DNA from: Lachnospiraceae bacterium
GTDB lineage: Bacteria > Bacillota > Clostridia > Lachnospirales > Lachnospiraceae
Direction of reading: 5' to 3'
Assembly: GCA_022791635.1 (NCBI GenBank)
Contig: JAAVZL010000013.1
Coordinates: 1-64,000, forward strand
Length of the DNA: 64,000 nucleotides
The translations under genes and the position numbers were made by a program. Positions 46,035-54,394 of this stretch are shown piece after piece; position 1 is the first letter of the stretch, and every line of letters starts with the position of its first letter. The notes under the pieces were generated by a model. That model was given only the letters and a program-made list of their open reading frames with translations, was not told the origin of the DNA and ran no database searches.

Positions 46035-46658
46035 ATGTTTAATTATGAAAAACGATTGGAGTATCCCATTCATATCAAAGAGACAAATCCGAAGCTGGCA
46101 AAGGCTATAATCACACAATACGGCGGACCTAATGGCGAACTTGGCGCTTCTATGCGTTATCTGTCTCAGCGTTATACGATGCCCTACAAAGAGTGTATGG
46201 CTGTGCTTACGGACATCGGAACAGAGGAGCTGGGACACTTTGAGATGATCGCAACCATCGTGCATCAGCTTACCAGAAACATGACCATGGAGGAGTTAAA
46301 GGCCTCCGGCTTTGACGCTTATTATGTGGATCATACATTGGGATTGTGGCCGCAAGCCGCTTCGGGAACTCCCTTTTCTGCCGCTATGTTCCAGTCCGTG
46401 GGAGATCCCATTACGGATTTGACGGAGGATATGGCAGCAGAGGAAAAGGCTCGAACCACCTACGACAACATACTGCGTCTCTCCGTAGACTCTCCGGACG
46501 TAACCGACGCCATCCGGTTCCTGCGGGCCAGAGAGGTTGTGCATTTCCAGCGCTTCGGTGAAGCCCTGCGTATTGTTCAGGACCATCTGGATGAGAGAAA
46601 CTTCTATGCCTTCAATCCGTCCTTTGACACCAATGGCGGAAATTTGGGCTGTAAGTAA
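46035..46658 (+). CDS. cotJC: Spore coat protein CotJC (manganese catalase family)
   Basis: Coat-associated manganese catalase-like protein of 207 residues. Metal ligands are visible in GELGASMRYL, TEELGHFEMIATIV and REVVHFQRFGEALR (Glu and His residues of a di-manganese four-helix bundle). It is probably a peroxide-scavenging component of the spore coat. It follows cotJB by 21 bp with an AAAGGAGG site. Confidence 0.93.
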   Translation: MFNYEKRLEYPIHIKETNPKLAKAIITQYGGPNGELGASMRYLSQRYTMPYKECMAVLTDIGTEELGHFEMIATIVHQLTRNMTMEELKASGFDAYYVDHTLGLWPQAASGTPFSAAMFQSVGDPITDLTEDMAAEEKARTTYDNILRLSVDSPDVTDAIRFLRAREVVHFQRFGEALRIVQDHLDERNFYAFNPSFDTNGGNLGCK

Positions 46659-46760
46659 ATGCATTTGCGTAAAAACAAAGTAAATCAGCTCTAAAGGCAG
46701 AGACCGGTGTGTGGGTTGCCGTTTACAATGTCTGCTGATTCAGGAAAAAGGTTGGAAGAC

Positions 46761-46800
46761 GGAAGGTGCGAGAGCATCCAGGAAAGACGCCGCACCTTCC
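46761..46800. terminator. Inverted repeat between cotJC and the Spo0A-like gene
   Basis: GGAAGGTGCG (46761-46770) and CGCACCTTCC (46791-46800) are perfect 10-base arms around a 20-base loop, in the gap between convergent genes. On the minus strand a T-run follows about 10 bases later. It may act as a shared terminator. The rest of 46659-46813 contains a weaker AATCAGC/GCTGATT repeat and nothing else recognised. Confidence 0.5.
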
Positions 46801-46813
46801 CCCAATACAAGAT

Positions 46814-47185
46814 TTACAAATATTTGTAATCAGAATATAGAAAGTAAAACACAATGAGAGAAAGAAACTGGGAAACCGTGGGCTGTTTCTGAAGACTTTC
46901 AGAAGACAAATCAGACAGAATCTTTGGATGGCTGTCCCAGGAAATTCGGGCCACTGTGCGGATATTGCGTTCCACGCTGCCGGCTGAGGTCCGGAAAGTT
47001 TTCGCCACATCCGGATACAGGGATTTGGTAATGGAGATCAGCCGTTCCGGTTCTTTCATACAAAGGGCCACTGCATAGGCAGCCTGATAAAACCCAAGAT
47101 AGTTAGGGGTAATACCAAGAAGCAGAAAAAAACGGTAGATTTCTGAGAAGCTTTGTTCGGAACTCAAATTCATTTGTAATTTCAT
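46814..47185 (-). CDS. Stand-alone Spo0A C-terminal-domain protein
   Basis: Protein of 123 residues that matches only the DNA-binding effector domain of Spo0A, the sporulation master regulator. The core LLLGITPNYLGFYQAAYAVA...ITKSLYPDVAKTFRTSAGSV followed by ERNIRTVARISWD aligns with the Spo0A helices that contact 0A boxes. There is no receiver domain and thus no phosphorylation site. It may compete with Spo0A or regulate spore or stationary-phase genes. AGGAGGGG lies upstream of ATG 47185. It is next to the cotJ operon in the opposite direction. Confidence 0.85.
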   Translation of the reverse strand: MKLQMNLSSEQSFSEIYRFFLLLGITPNYLGFYQAAYAVALCMKEPERLISITKSLYPDVAKTFRTSAGSVERNIRTVARISWDSHPKILSDLSSESLQKQPTVSQFLSLIVFYFLYSDYKYL

Positions 47186-47355
47186 TATATCCCCTCCTTT
47201 CTCTCTATTTTAATCCGAAAATTTGGAAAAAGAAAGAGAAATTAAGAGACTTTTTCGAAAGAAAATAGATATTTGTGGATAAATTTATACGTTTGAAGAA
47301 AGAAAAAGAACGTTTACGACAGACTAGGACAAAATAAGACCCGCTTCCTTGCCGG

Positions 47356-48195
47356 CTAGAGATAGAAAGCTGGCTTTCGATCTTCCGGCCAGCACTGATA
47401 GCCGCTGATGCGGGGGGCCTCAAAATCCAGAAGGGAGACGGAAAAGAGAGTTCCTTCTTCTAAATAGGGTTTTACCAGGCTGGAGGGCAGAAAGCTTAAG
47501 CCGATTCCGTCCAAAAGATAGGAAATCAGCTTGGTACTGTTGTCAATCTCAAAGGGAAACTGATAAAAGGGCGGGAAAAGCTCCCGGATAAATTGTCCCA
47601 CCTCCTGCAGGGCAAAATTGCAGAAGAGATAGTTAAGCGCCGGCAGCTCCTCCTTGCGGATTCCTTTTTGATAGCGGGCGTGCTGTTTTGAGGTGACAAG
47701 CAGAAGCTCGTCAGTCCGAAATCTGCGGCAGCAGAAGCCGGCTTTTTGGAGAGGCTCGTAGGTAAAGGACAAGTCCAGAAGGCCGTCCTGGAGCATCTGC
47801 AGAAGATTTACGGAATGGCTGATGGTTACGTTCATGGCGTAGCCGGTCTCTTCCTTCAGCATTCGGGTCAGCACAGGAGCCAGATGGCACTCATAGATGG
47901 TGTTGGTGGTGCCAAGGCGCAGAGAGGCACGGGAGAAGGCCTGAGAATTCATTTCCCGGATGGACATTTCCTCCAGATCAACAATGCGGCGGGCGTAATC
48001 CTGGAACAAAAGCCCCTCCCGGGTGAGGACAAGATTTTTCTTATTTCGGATAAAAAGCTGCTTTCCCACTTCTTTTTCCAGCTCCGCAATGCGGTTGGTA
48101 ACCGTGGATTGCGCAATGTAGAGGAGAGCGGCAGTCTGGGTGAAGTTTTTTACATTGGCCAGGGTAAGGAAGGTGCGCAGGGTCTGGGTATCCAT
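47356..48195 (-). CDS. LysR-family transcriptional regulator
   Basis: LTTR of 279 residues: N-terminal winged HTH (TLRTFLTLANVKNFTQTAALL and QSTVTNRIAELEKEVGKQLFIR, about 5-55) and a periplasmic-binding-like effector domain (about 90-279). It is transcribed away from the lysA-family gene at 48374, with a palindrome in between, and is likely to control that gene. The effector may be an amino acid such as lysine or diaminopimelate. Confidence 0.92.
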   Translation of the reverse strand: MDTQTLRTFLTLANVKNFTQTAALLYIAQSTVTNRIAELEKEVGKQLFIRNKKNLVLTREGLLFQDYARRIVDLEEMSIREMNSQAFSRASLRLGTTNTIYECHLAPVLTRMLKEETGYAMNVTISHSVNLLQMLQDGLLDLSFTYEPLQKAGFCCRRFRTDELLLVTSKQHARYQKGIRKEELPALNYLFCNFALQEVGQFIRELFPPFYQFPFEIDNSTKLISYLLDGIGLSFLPSSLVKPYLEEGTLFSVSLLDFEAPRISGYQCWPEDRKPAFYL

Positions 48196-48243
48196 GGAAA
48201 GCGAGCTCCTTTCTGCGGGGAGAGATCGTCTGTAGTCTGGAAA

Positions 48244-48268
48244 TTATCATTCGAAAATCGAATGATAA
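48244..48268. promoter_or_regulatory. LysR operator between divergent genes
   Basis: TTATCATTCGA (48244-48254) and TCGAATGATAA (48258-48268) form a perfect palindrome with a 3-base centre, 42 bases upstream of a TATAAT box (48310-48315) for the lysA gene. Position and form fit an LTTR activator site. Confidence 0.72.
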
Positions 48269-48373
48269 CAATCAAAATTATTCGTTATACAAATAGTAAA
48301 CTTTATGCTTATAATAGTCAAGAAGAAATCGGAAAAGATTACAGGAAAATAACAATAGAAGGAGCTTATACGG

Positions 48374-49642
48374 ATGAAAAAGGAACCATTTGTGACGCTT
48401 AAGCAGCTGAAGGAGATTACAAAGACGTATCCGACCCCCTTTTACCTCTATGACGAGAAAGGCATTCGGGAAAATGCCAGGGCCTTAAAGGAGGCGTTTG
48501 CCTGGAATCCGGGCTATAAGGAATATTTTGCAGTGAAAGCAACGCCCAATCCCTACCTGATTGAGATCCTTCGGGATTACGGCTGCGGCTGCGACTGTTC
48601 CTCCATGACAGAGCTGATGCTCTCCGATGCCATTGGCGTGAAGGGAGAGGATATTATGTTTTCCTCCAACGATACGCCGGCGGAGGAGTTTGCCTATGCG
48701 GATAAGCTGGGAGCCATCATCAATCTGGATGATTTTACCCACATTGATTTTCTGGAAAAGACCATCGGGCATATTCCGGAAACCATCAGCTGCCGTTATA
48801 ATCCGGGGGGAGTGTTCCAGATCAGCAATGATATTATGGACAACCCGGGAGATTCCAAATACGGTATGACGAAGGAACAGCTTTTTGATGCCTATCGGAT
48901 TTTAAAGAAGAAGGGGGCAAAGCATTTTGGGCTTCACGCGTTCCTCGCAAGCAACACCGTGACCAACGAGTATTATCCTATGCTGGCGAAGGTGCTCTTT
49001 GAGGTGGCGGCAGAGCTTAAGGAGGAGACGGGAGCGGATATCCGCTTTATCAATCTTTCCGGCGGCATTGGGATTCCCTACCTTCCGGATCAGGAGGCAA
49101 ATGATATCCGGGCCATCGGAGAGGGTGTCCGCAAGGTGTACGAGGAGGTGCTGGTTCCCGCAGGAATGGGAGACGTGGCGATTTACACGGAGCTGGGCCG
49201 CTTTATGATGGGACCCTATGGCTGTCTGGTGACAAAGGCCATCCATGAAAAGCATACCCACAAGGAATACATCGGCTGTGACGCCTGTGCGGTGAATCTT
49301 ATGCGCCCGGCCATGTACGGAGCATATCACCATATTACGGTGATGGGGAAGGAAGAAGAGCCTCTTGATCACGTGTACGATGTGACGGGCTCCCTCTGTG
49401 AGAATAATGATAAGTTTGCCATTGATCGGAAGCTTCCGAGGATTGACAAGGGCGATTTGCTGGTGATTCATGATACCGGAGCCCACGGCTTTGCCATGGG
49501 CTATAACTACAACGGAAAGCTCAAGTCCGCGGAGCTGCTTCTGCGGGAGGACGGAAGCGTTCAGCTGATTCGACGGGCAGAGACGCCGAAGGATTACTTT
49601 GCTACTTTTGACTGCTTTGATATTTTAAAAGAACTGGTTTAA
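48374..49642 (+). CDS. lysA: Diaminopimelate decarboxylase-family enzyme
   Basis: PLP-dependent fold-III decarboxylase of 422 residues. Lys52 or nearby in EYFAVKATPN is the expected PLP lysine; the glycine-rich NLSGGIGIPY and the YTELGRFMMGPYG phosphate/substrate loops, GCDACAVNLMRP and HDTGAHGFAMGYNYNGKLK match LysA-like enzymes. It would convert meso-diaminopimelate to lysine. The family also includes D-ornithine/lysine and carboxynorspermidine decarboxylases, so specificity is likely but not certain. Regulated by the divergent LysR gene. Confidence 0.85.
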   Translation: MKKEPFVTLKQLKEITKTYPTPFYLYDEKGIRENARALKEAFAWNPGYKEYFAVKATPNPYLIEILRDYGCGCDCSSMTELMLSDAIGVKGEDIMFSSNDTPAEEFAYADKLGAIINLDDFTHIDFLEKTIGHIPETISCRYNPGGVFQISNDIMDNPGDSKYGMTKEQLFDAYRILKKKGAKHFGLHAFLASNTVTNEYYPMLAKVLFEVAAELKEETGADIRFINLSGGIGIPYLPDQEANDIRAIGEGVRKVYEEVLVPAGMGDVAIYTELGRFMMGPYGCLVTKAIHEKHTHKEYIGCDACAVNLMRPAMYGAYHHITVMGKEEEPLDHVYDVTGSLCENNDKFAIDRKLPRIDKGDLLVIHDTGAHGFAMGYNYNGKLKSAELLLREDGSVQLIRRAETPKDYFATFDCFDILKELV

Positions 49643-50548
49643 GAGGGTTTCGACATCCTCTCTGCTTTTTCGGTATTCCCTGGGAGAGCAGTCATAAAAC
49701 CGCCGGAACATTTTGGAGAAATGGCTGGGACTGTCAAAGCCGCAGGACAGGGCAATCTGGGAAATGCTTGCGCCCGGCTCCTGTAAGAGAAAATCCGCTC
49801 CCTGCATTACCCTGTATTTTAAGAGATACTGCATGGGAGGAAGCTGGATATTTCGCTGAAAGCAGCGCAGGCATTCCCGTTCTCCGATATCGGCAGCTCT
49901 TGCAATGTCAGACAGGGCGATGAAATCTTGAAAATGGGTATGTATATATTTCAGCATCTTTCGAATGCGTAGCTGGTCCGGACTTTGCCCTGCTGCTTTT
50001 TGGGAGGCATTTGGCTTAAAATGCCGATACAGAAAAAAGCAGATCTGTGAGAGATTGGCCCTTACGGTAAATTCAAAGCCGGGAGAGTCAAGGACCAGGG
50101 CGTCGAAGGCATGACAAAAAGAGGAGATTTCGAGAGGGCGCTTTTGTGCCTTAAGCACAAAGCCGTCAAAGAGGCTATGCTTCAAAAGAGGAGATACATA
50201 CTTTGCGGCAATGGCAGAATCACTGCTTCCGGTGATAAGCCTCGGATGAAAAACAAGCGACTGAAGCTCACACTCCTGAGGGGTGCCGCCGCCGTGAAGC
50301 ATGTTGGAATTGATGACGATACAGTCTCCTTTTGTAAGCAGAAAGCTTTTCCCGGGAATCTGAAATTGAAGGCTTCCTTTTTTTACATGGGCAATTTCCA
50401 GCTCCTCATGCCAGTGCCATGGAATCATATGCTCCGGCTTGTCTGTGTAGAGCCGTTCATATGCGGCACAGGGAAAACCGGCTGTCCCCTGAGGGGATAG
50501 CTGTTTTTTTTCGGGATTGAGATTCAGATTACATGGCTTAAGTCCCAC
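49625..50548 (-). CDS. AraC-family regulator with cupin domain
   Basis: Regulator of 307 residues: N-terminal AraC-type cupin (about 30-110, HWHEELEIAHVKKGSLQF... LTKGDCIVINSNMLHGG) and C-terminal double HTH (about 205-300, IALSDIARAADIGERECLRCFQRN; ASISQIALSCGFDSPSHFSKMFRR). The start is GTG 50548 with GGAGGT six bases upstream. It is divergent from a sugar-isomerase-like gene and PHP phosphoesterase that it may control. Its 3' end overlaps lysA by 18 bp. Confidence 0.9.
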   Translation of the reverse strand: MGLKPCNLNLNPEKKQLSPQGTAGFPCAAYERLYTDKPEHMIPWHWHEELEIAHVKKGSLQFQIPGKSFLLTKGDCIVINSNMLHGGGTPQECELQSLVFHPRLITGSSDSAIAAKYVSPLLKHSLFDGFVLKAQKRPLEISSFCHAFDALVLDSPGFEFTVRANLSQICFFLYRHFKPNASQKAAGQSPDQLRIRKMLKYIHTHFQDFIALSDIARAADIGERECLRCFQRNIQLPPMQYLLKYRVMQGADFLLQEPGASISQIALSCGFDSPSHFSKMFRRFYDCSPREYRKSREDVETLLNQFF

Positions 50549-50678
50549 AGATGCACCTCCGATTGGTCGTTTTTGTTATATTATATGTCGGAAAGCAGAT
50601 TGCATCAAGGGGGAAATGGCGTTATTCTTATTTTGCGGCACTTCCAAACTATCGCATTTACAGGAAAGGATGAGTCAT

Positions 50679-51560
50679 ATGAGAAAAAACGCATTGTCAC
50701 TTCAAAGCTCTGTGGTGGGCAGAGCCAATCTTCGCACCTATATTCATGCGGCAAAGGCGGCCGGCTTTGATTCCATTGAGCCCACAAAGGTTCAGCTGGA
50801 CTATTTTTTCCAGGCAGGTTATAAGCCCGATGATGTGAAGGCGCTGTTGGGCGGAATGGAAATTTCTTCCGTAGGCTGGCTTTCCGATATTGAACGGCAG
50901 GGGAGTGAAGAGCTGTCCCTGATGAGGGAAGCAGAAAGGCTGTTTGAGACAGCCTCCCGGGTGGGCAGTCATGCGGTGGAGCTGATCAACGGACCGGTAG
51001 ACTGGCATGCGGTGGACTGCTTTCGGCAAAAGGTGCCTTTTTCGGGATATATGGGGCTTTTGGGATATCCCGTGGAGGAGCAGCGCCGGCTGATGATAAA
51101 AAATTTGAGGGCCCTGGCAGATTTGGCGGCCCAGTTTAATCTCACCTTGTTTTTTGAGCCTCTGTGCTGGACGCCAATTCCCTCTCTTAAGGAGGCCATT
51201 CCTCTGGTGGAGCAGGCGGATAGAGAGAATCTAAAGGTGGTGGTAGACTTTTACCACAATTATATGGCAGGCCTGGATGGGGAATTTCTCTCTCAGATAG
51301 ACAGGGATCTCATTCTTGGCGTGCATATCTGCAATTCCCGGGAGCCGGACGGCCGGGTTCCGTGCGAGGAGATTTTCCGGGACGTGGCCTTTTACGAGGG
51401 AGCGGTTCCCATAAGAGAGTGGGTGGACGCAGTGAAATCCACGGGCTTTGAGGGCTGGTGGGCTTACGAAACCTTCTCCAAGCGGGAGGCGGAGGAGGAT
51501 GTATTCGAGTTTGCCGCTTACGTTTACAGGGAGCTCAAAAGACTTGTGGAAAATGGATGA
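50679..51560 (+). CDS. Sugar phosphate isomerase/epimerase (AP endonuclease 2-like)
   Basis: TIM-barrel protein of 293 residues of the xylose-isomerase-like superfamily. Metal-binding residues are expected at Glu in TLFFEPLCW, Asp in VVVDFYHNYMAG, His in ILGVHICNSRE and Glu in GWWAYETFSK. It probably isomerises or epimerises a sugar or inositol derivative. ATG 50679 is preceded by AGGAAAGG; ATG 50670 is an alternative. Its control region is shared with the divergent AraC gene. Confidence 0.85.
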   Translation: MRKNALSLQSSVVGRANLRTYIHAAKAAGFDSIEPTKVQLDYFFQAGYKPDDVKALLGGMEISSVGWLSDIERQGSEELSLMREAERLFETASRVGSHAVELINGPVDWHAVDCFRQKVPFSGYMGLLGYPVEEQRRLMIKNLRALADLAAQFNLTLFFEPLCWTPIPSLKEAIPLVEQADRENLKVVVDFYHNYMAGLDGEFLSQIDRDLILGVHICNSREPDGRVPCEEIFRDVAFYEGAVPIREWVDAVKSTGFEGWWAYETFSKREAEEDVFEFAAYVYRELKRLVENG

Positions 51561-51588
51561 GAGCTTTTAGCCGGAAGGAGACGAAAAG

Positions 51589-52488
51589 ATGATTGATCTA
51601 CATATACACAGCAATTACAGTGATGACGGAGAATTTACCCCCTTGGAGCTGGTGGAACAGTGTGGGGCCCAGGGAGTGGAGCTGATGGCGATCACGGATC
51701 ACAATTGTGCCCGGGCGGCGGGGGAAGCAAAGGAGGCTGCAAGGGAGCGGGGGCTTCGCTATCTTGCCGGGATTGAGATTGACTGTACCTTTGAGGGCGC
51801 CAATTTTCATATGCTGGGATATGGCATCGACGATGCTTCCCCGGACTTTTTGGAGGTGGAGGAAAATATCCGCGTTCAGGTTCGGGAGGCTTCCTTGGAA
51901 ATGCTGGAAAAGACAAGGAAGCTTGGCTTTCTGGTGGAGGAGTGGGAAATGCGAAGGCTTTCGGAAAAAAGCCGCTGGCCGGATTCCTGGACAGGAGAGA
52001 TGTTTGCGGAGGTTCTCCTTGCAAAGCCGGAATATAAGGAGCACCCCCTGCTTATGCCCTATCGGGAGGGTGGGAGCAGGGCAGACAGTGCCCTTGTGAA
52101 TTTTTACTGGGATTTCTATTCCCAGGGAAAGCCCTGTCATGCCGATATCAGGATTCCGGATATGAGAAAGGTTCTCGATATCATTCATCAAAATCACGGA
52201 CTTGCGGTTCTGGCGCACCCCGGCATGAATTTAAAGGGCAGGGAACAGCTTTTAGAGGGAATTGCGGCCCTGGGGATCGACGGAATCGAGGCCTTCAGTA
52301 GTTACCACACCCCGGAGCAGGCTCTTAAGCGCATGGAGCAGGCAAGGACATATGGCCTGTTCTTTACCTGCGGCAGTGATTACCATGGGAAGACAAAGCC
52401 CTCCATTTCCCTGGGAGGACATGGGTGTGGGATACCAGAGGAAACCTTGCGAGGGGAGCTTGCGCGGCTTTTGGAAAAGGCGCTGTAA
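51589..52488 (+). CDS. PHP-domain phosphoesterase
   Basis: Metal-dependent phosphoesterase of 299 residues. Motifs of the PHP family are DLHIHSNYSDD (N-terminus), ITDHNCARAA, GIEIDCTFEG, VLAHPGMN and CGSDYHGKTKP, which together supply a tri-metal site. Relatives (YciV, RNase AM) cleave 3',5'-nucleotide bisphosphates or act as 5'-3' exoribonucleases on short RNAs. It follows the isomerase gene by 28 bp (GGAAGGAG site). Confidence 0.88.
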   Translation: MIDLHIHSNYSDDGEFTPLELVEQCGAQGVELMAITDHNCARAAGEAKEAARERGLRYLAGIEIDCTFEGANFHMLGYGIDDASPDFLEVEENIRVQVREASLEMLEKTRKLGFLVEEWEMRRLSEKSRWPDSWTGEMFAEVLLAKPEYKEHPLLMPYREGGSRADSALVNFYWDFYSQGKPCHADIRIPDMRKVLDIIHQNHGLAVLAHPGMNLKGREQLLEGIAALGIDGIEAFSSYHTPEQALKRMEQARTYGLFFTCGSDYHGKTKPSISLGGHGCGIPEETLRGELARLLEKAL

Positions 52489-52505
52489 TTTCCTCAATCC
52501 CAGCC

Positions 52506-52535
52506 TTGACGCTGATTCCATTTACGAAGTATAAT
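52506..52535 (+). promoter_or_regulatory. Promoter of pyk
   Basis: TTGACG (52506-52511), 18 bases and a perfect TATAAT (52530-52535) form a strong housekeeping promoter. Downstream, GGCGC (52573-52577) and GCGCC (52587-52591) form a short stem that ends at the AAGGAGGG ribosome binding site and could affect initiation. Confidence 0.8.
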
Positions 52536-52601
52536 AAGCAGGTGACAAAAGGAAGAATTATTTAAGGAAGACGGCGCGTAAGCGATGCGCCAAGGAGGGT
52601 T

Positions 52602-54350
52602 ATGAGAAGAAGAAAGACAAAAATTATCTGCACCCTGGGACCGGCCTCTGAGTCAGAGCAGATGATCCGGGAGCTGATGCTGGCCGGAATGAATGTGGCA
52701 AGGCTGAATTTTTCCCACGGAACCCATGAGGAGCAAAAAGGGAAGATTGAACTGGTGAAAAAGGTGCGGGAGGAGTTAAAGCTTCCCGTTGCGCTGCTTC
52801 TTGATACCAAGGGTCCGGAGATTCGCACCCGCGACGTGGAGGGCGGCAGGATAGAGCTTAAGAAGGGTCAGAGCTTTGTGCTGACCACCGAGGAAATTTT
52901 GGGAAATGAGGGCATGGTGTCCATCACCTACCGGGATCTGGTAAAGGATGTGGTGCCGGGCGATGCCATTCTCATTGACGACGGCCTGATTGAGCTTGAG
53001 GTGAATCAGGTGACGGAAAAGGATATTTACTGTACCGTAAAGAACGGCGGCTTTGTTTCCAACAAGAAGGGAATCAATGTGCCCGGGGTCAGCCTGAATA
53101 TGCCCTTTATCAGTGAAAAGGATTATGATGATATTATTTTCGGAATTGAGGAGGGCTTTGACTTTATCGCGGCTTCCTTTACCAGAAGCGGAGAGGATAT
53201 TCTTAAGATCCGCAAGATTCTGGACGAGAAAGGCTGTGAGCATATCAAGATCATAGCCAAAATTGAAAATCTCCAGGGCGTGGAGAATATTGACGAGATC
53301 CTCCGGGTATCCGACGGCATCATGATAGCAAGAGGCGATATGGGTGTGGAGATTCCTCTGGAGGAGGTGCCGGTGATCCAGAAAAAGCTCATTTTAAAGA
53401 GCCTTGAGATCGGAAAGCCGGTGATTACGGCCACCCAGATGCTGGATTCCATGATGAAGAATCCAAGGCCCACCCGGGCGGAGACCAGTGATGTGTCCAA
53501 TGCCATTTACCAGGGCACGGGAGCCATTATGCTTTCCGGAGAGACAGCCTCCGGTCAGTATCCGGTGGAAGCCCTTAAGACCATGGACCGGATTGCCATC
53601 CGCACGGAGGAGGATATTGATTACGATTACCGCTTCAAGCGGCGGAGCATTATGGATAAGCCGGATATCACCAATGCCGTGTCTCATGCCACCTGCACGA
53701 CGGCGGCGGATTTGAAGGCGGCCGCCATTATCACGGTGTCAAAATCGGGGAGAACCGTAGGCATGATCTCCCGTTACCGTCCAAGCTGTACCATCATTGG
53801 CTGTTGTATGGATGATTATGTGTGCCGTCAGCTCAATCTTTACTGGGGTGTGGAGCCCTTGCTTTTGGAGCGGGAGGACAATGCGGAGACCCTGTTTAAC
53901 CGCGCTGTGGAGGCTGCCGAGCATGCGGGGCTTGTGATGCGGGGCGATCTGACGGTTTTGACGGCCGGCGTGCCCCTTGGCATCACCGGAACCACCAACC
54001 TCATTAAGGTCCAGGTGGCCGGTCAGATTCTCGTTACGGGCCAGGGAATTACCAGGAAAAGGGTCTGCGGCCCTCTCTGTGTGGCAAGAGACGCGGAGGA
54101 ATTAAAGGCGAATTACCATGCGGGCGATGTTATTGTTGTGCCGGAGACCACCAATGAGATGCTGCCGGAGCTGAAAACAGCCCTGGCCTTAGTGACCGAA
54201 CGGGAGGGCAGCAATTCTCACGGTGCCATTGTAGGGCTGACCCTGGATATCCCGGTGATTGTGGGCGCAGAGCACGCGGTGGATATTTTGAAGAGCGGTG
54301 CCGTAGTCACCGTGGATGCGGAGACGGGGGCCGTGTCAAGTAATCATTAG
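52602..54350 (+). CDS. pyk: Pyruvate kinase
   Basis: Glycolytic enzyme of 582 residues converting phosphoenolpyruvate and ADP to pyruvate and ATP. N-terminal KTKIICTLGPAS, RLNFSHGTHEEQ, the active-site segment IMIARGDMGVEIP with catalytic Lys in IKIIAKIEN, and ITATQMLDSMMKNPRPTRAE are all present. Residues about 490-582 are the extra PEP-utilizing-type domain (SHGAIVGLTLDIPVIVGAE) seen in many Firmicute enzymes. It has its own promoter at 52506. Confidence 0.97.
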   Translation: MRRRKTKIICTLGPASESEQMIRELMLAGMNVARLNFSHGTHEEQKGKIELVKKVREELKLPVALLLDTKGPEIRTRDVEGGRIELKKGQSFVLTTEEILGNEGMVSITYRDLVKDVVPGDAILIDDGLIELEVNQVTEKDIYCTVKNGGFVSNKKGINVPGVSLNMPFISEKDYDDIIFGIEEGFDFIAASFTRSGEDILKIRKILDEKGCEHIKIIAKIENLQGVENIDEILRVSDGIMIARGDMGVEIPLEEVPVIQKKLILKSLEIGKPVITATQMLDSMMKNPRPTRAETSDVSNAIYQGTGAIMLSGETASGQYPVEALKTMDRIAIRTEEDIDYDYRFKRRSIMDKPDITNAVSHATCTTAADLKAAAIITVSKSGRTVGMISRYRPSCTIIGCCMDDYVCRQLNLYWGVEPLLLEREDNAETLFNRAVEAAEHAGLVMRGDLTVLTAGVPLGITGTTNLIKVQVAGQILVTGQGITRKRVCGPLCVARDAEELKANYHAGDVIVVPETTNEMLPELKTALALVTEREGSNSHGAIVGLTLDIPVIVGAEHAVDILKSGAVVTVDAETGAVSSNH

Positions 54351-54394
54351 AGAGTCTGCTGTAGTGGACGATTTTTAGACATAGGAGAAGAGTT

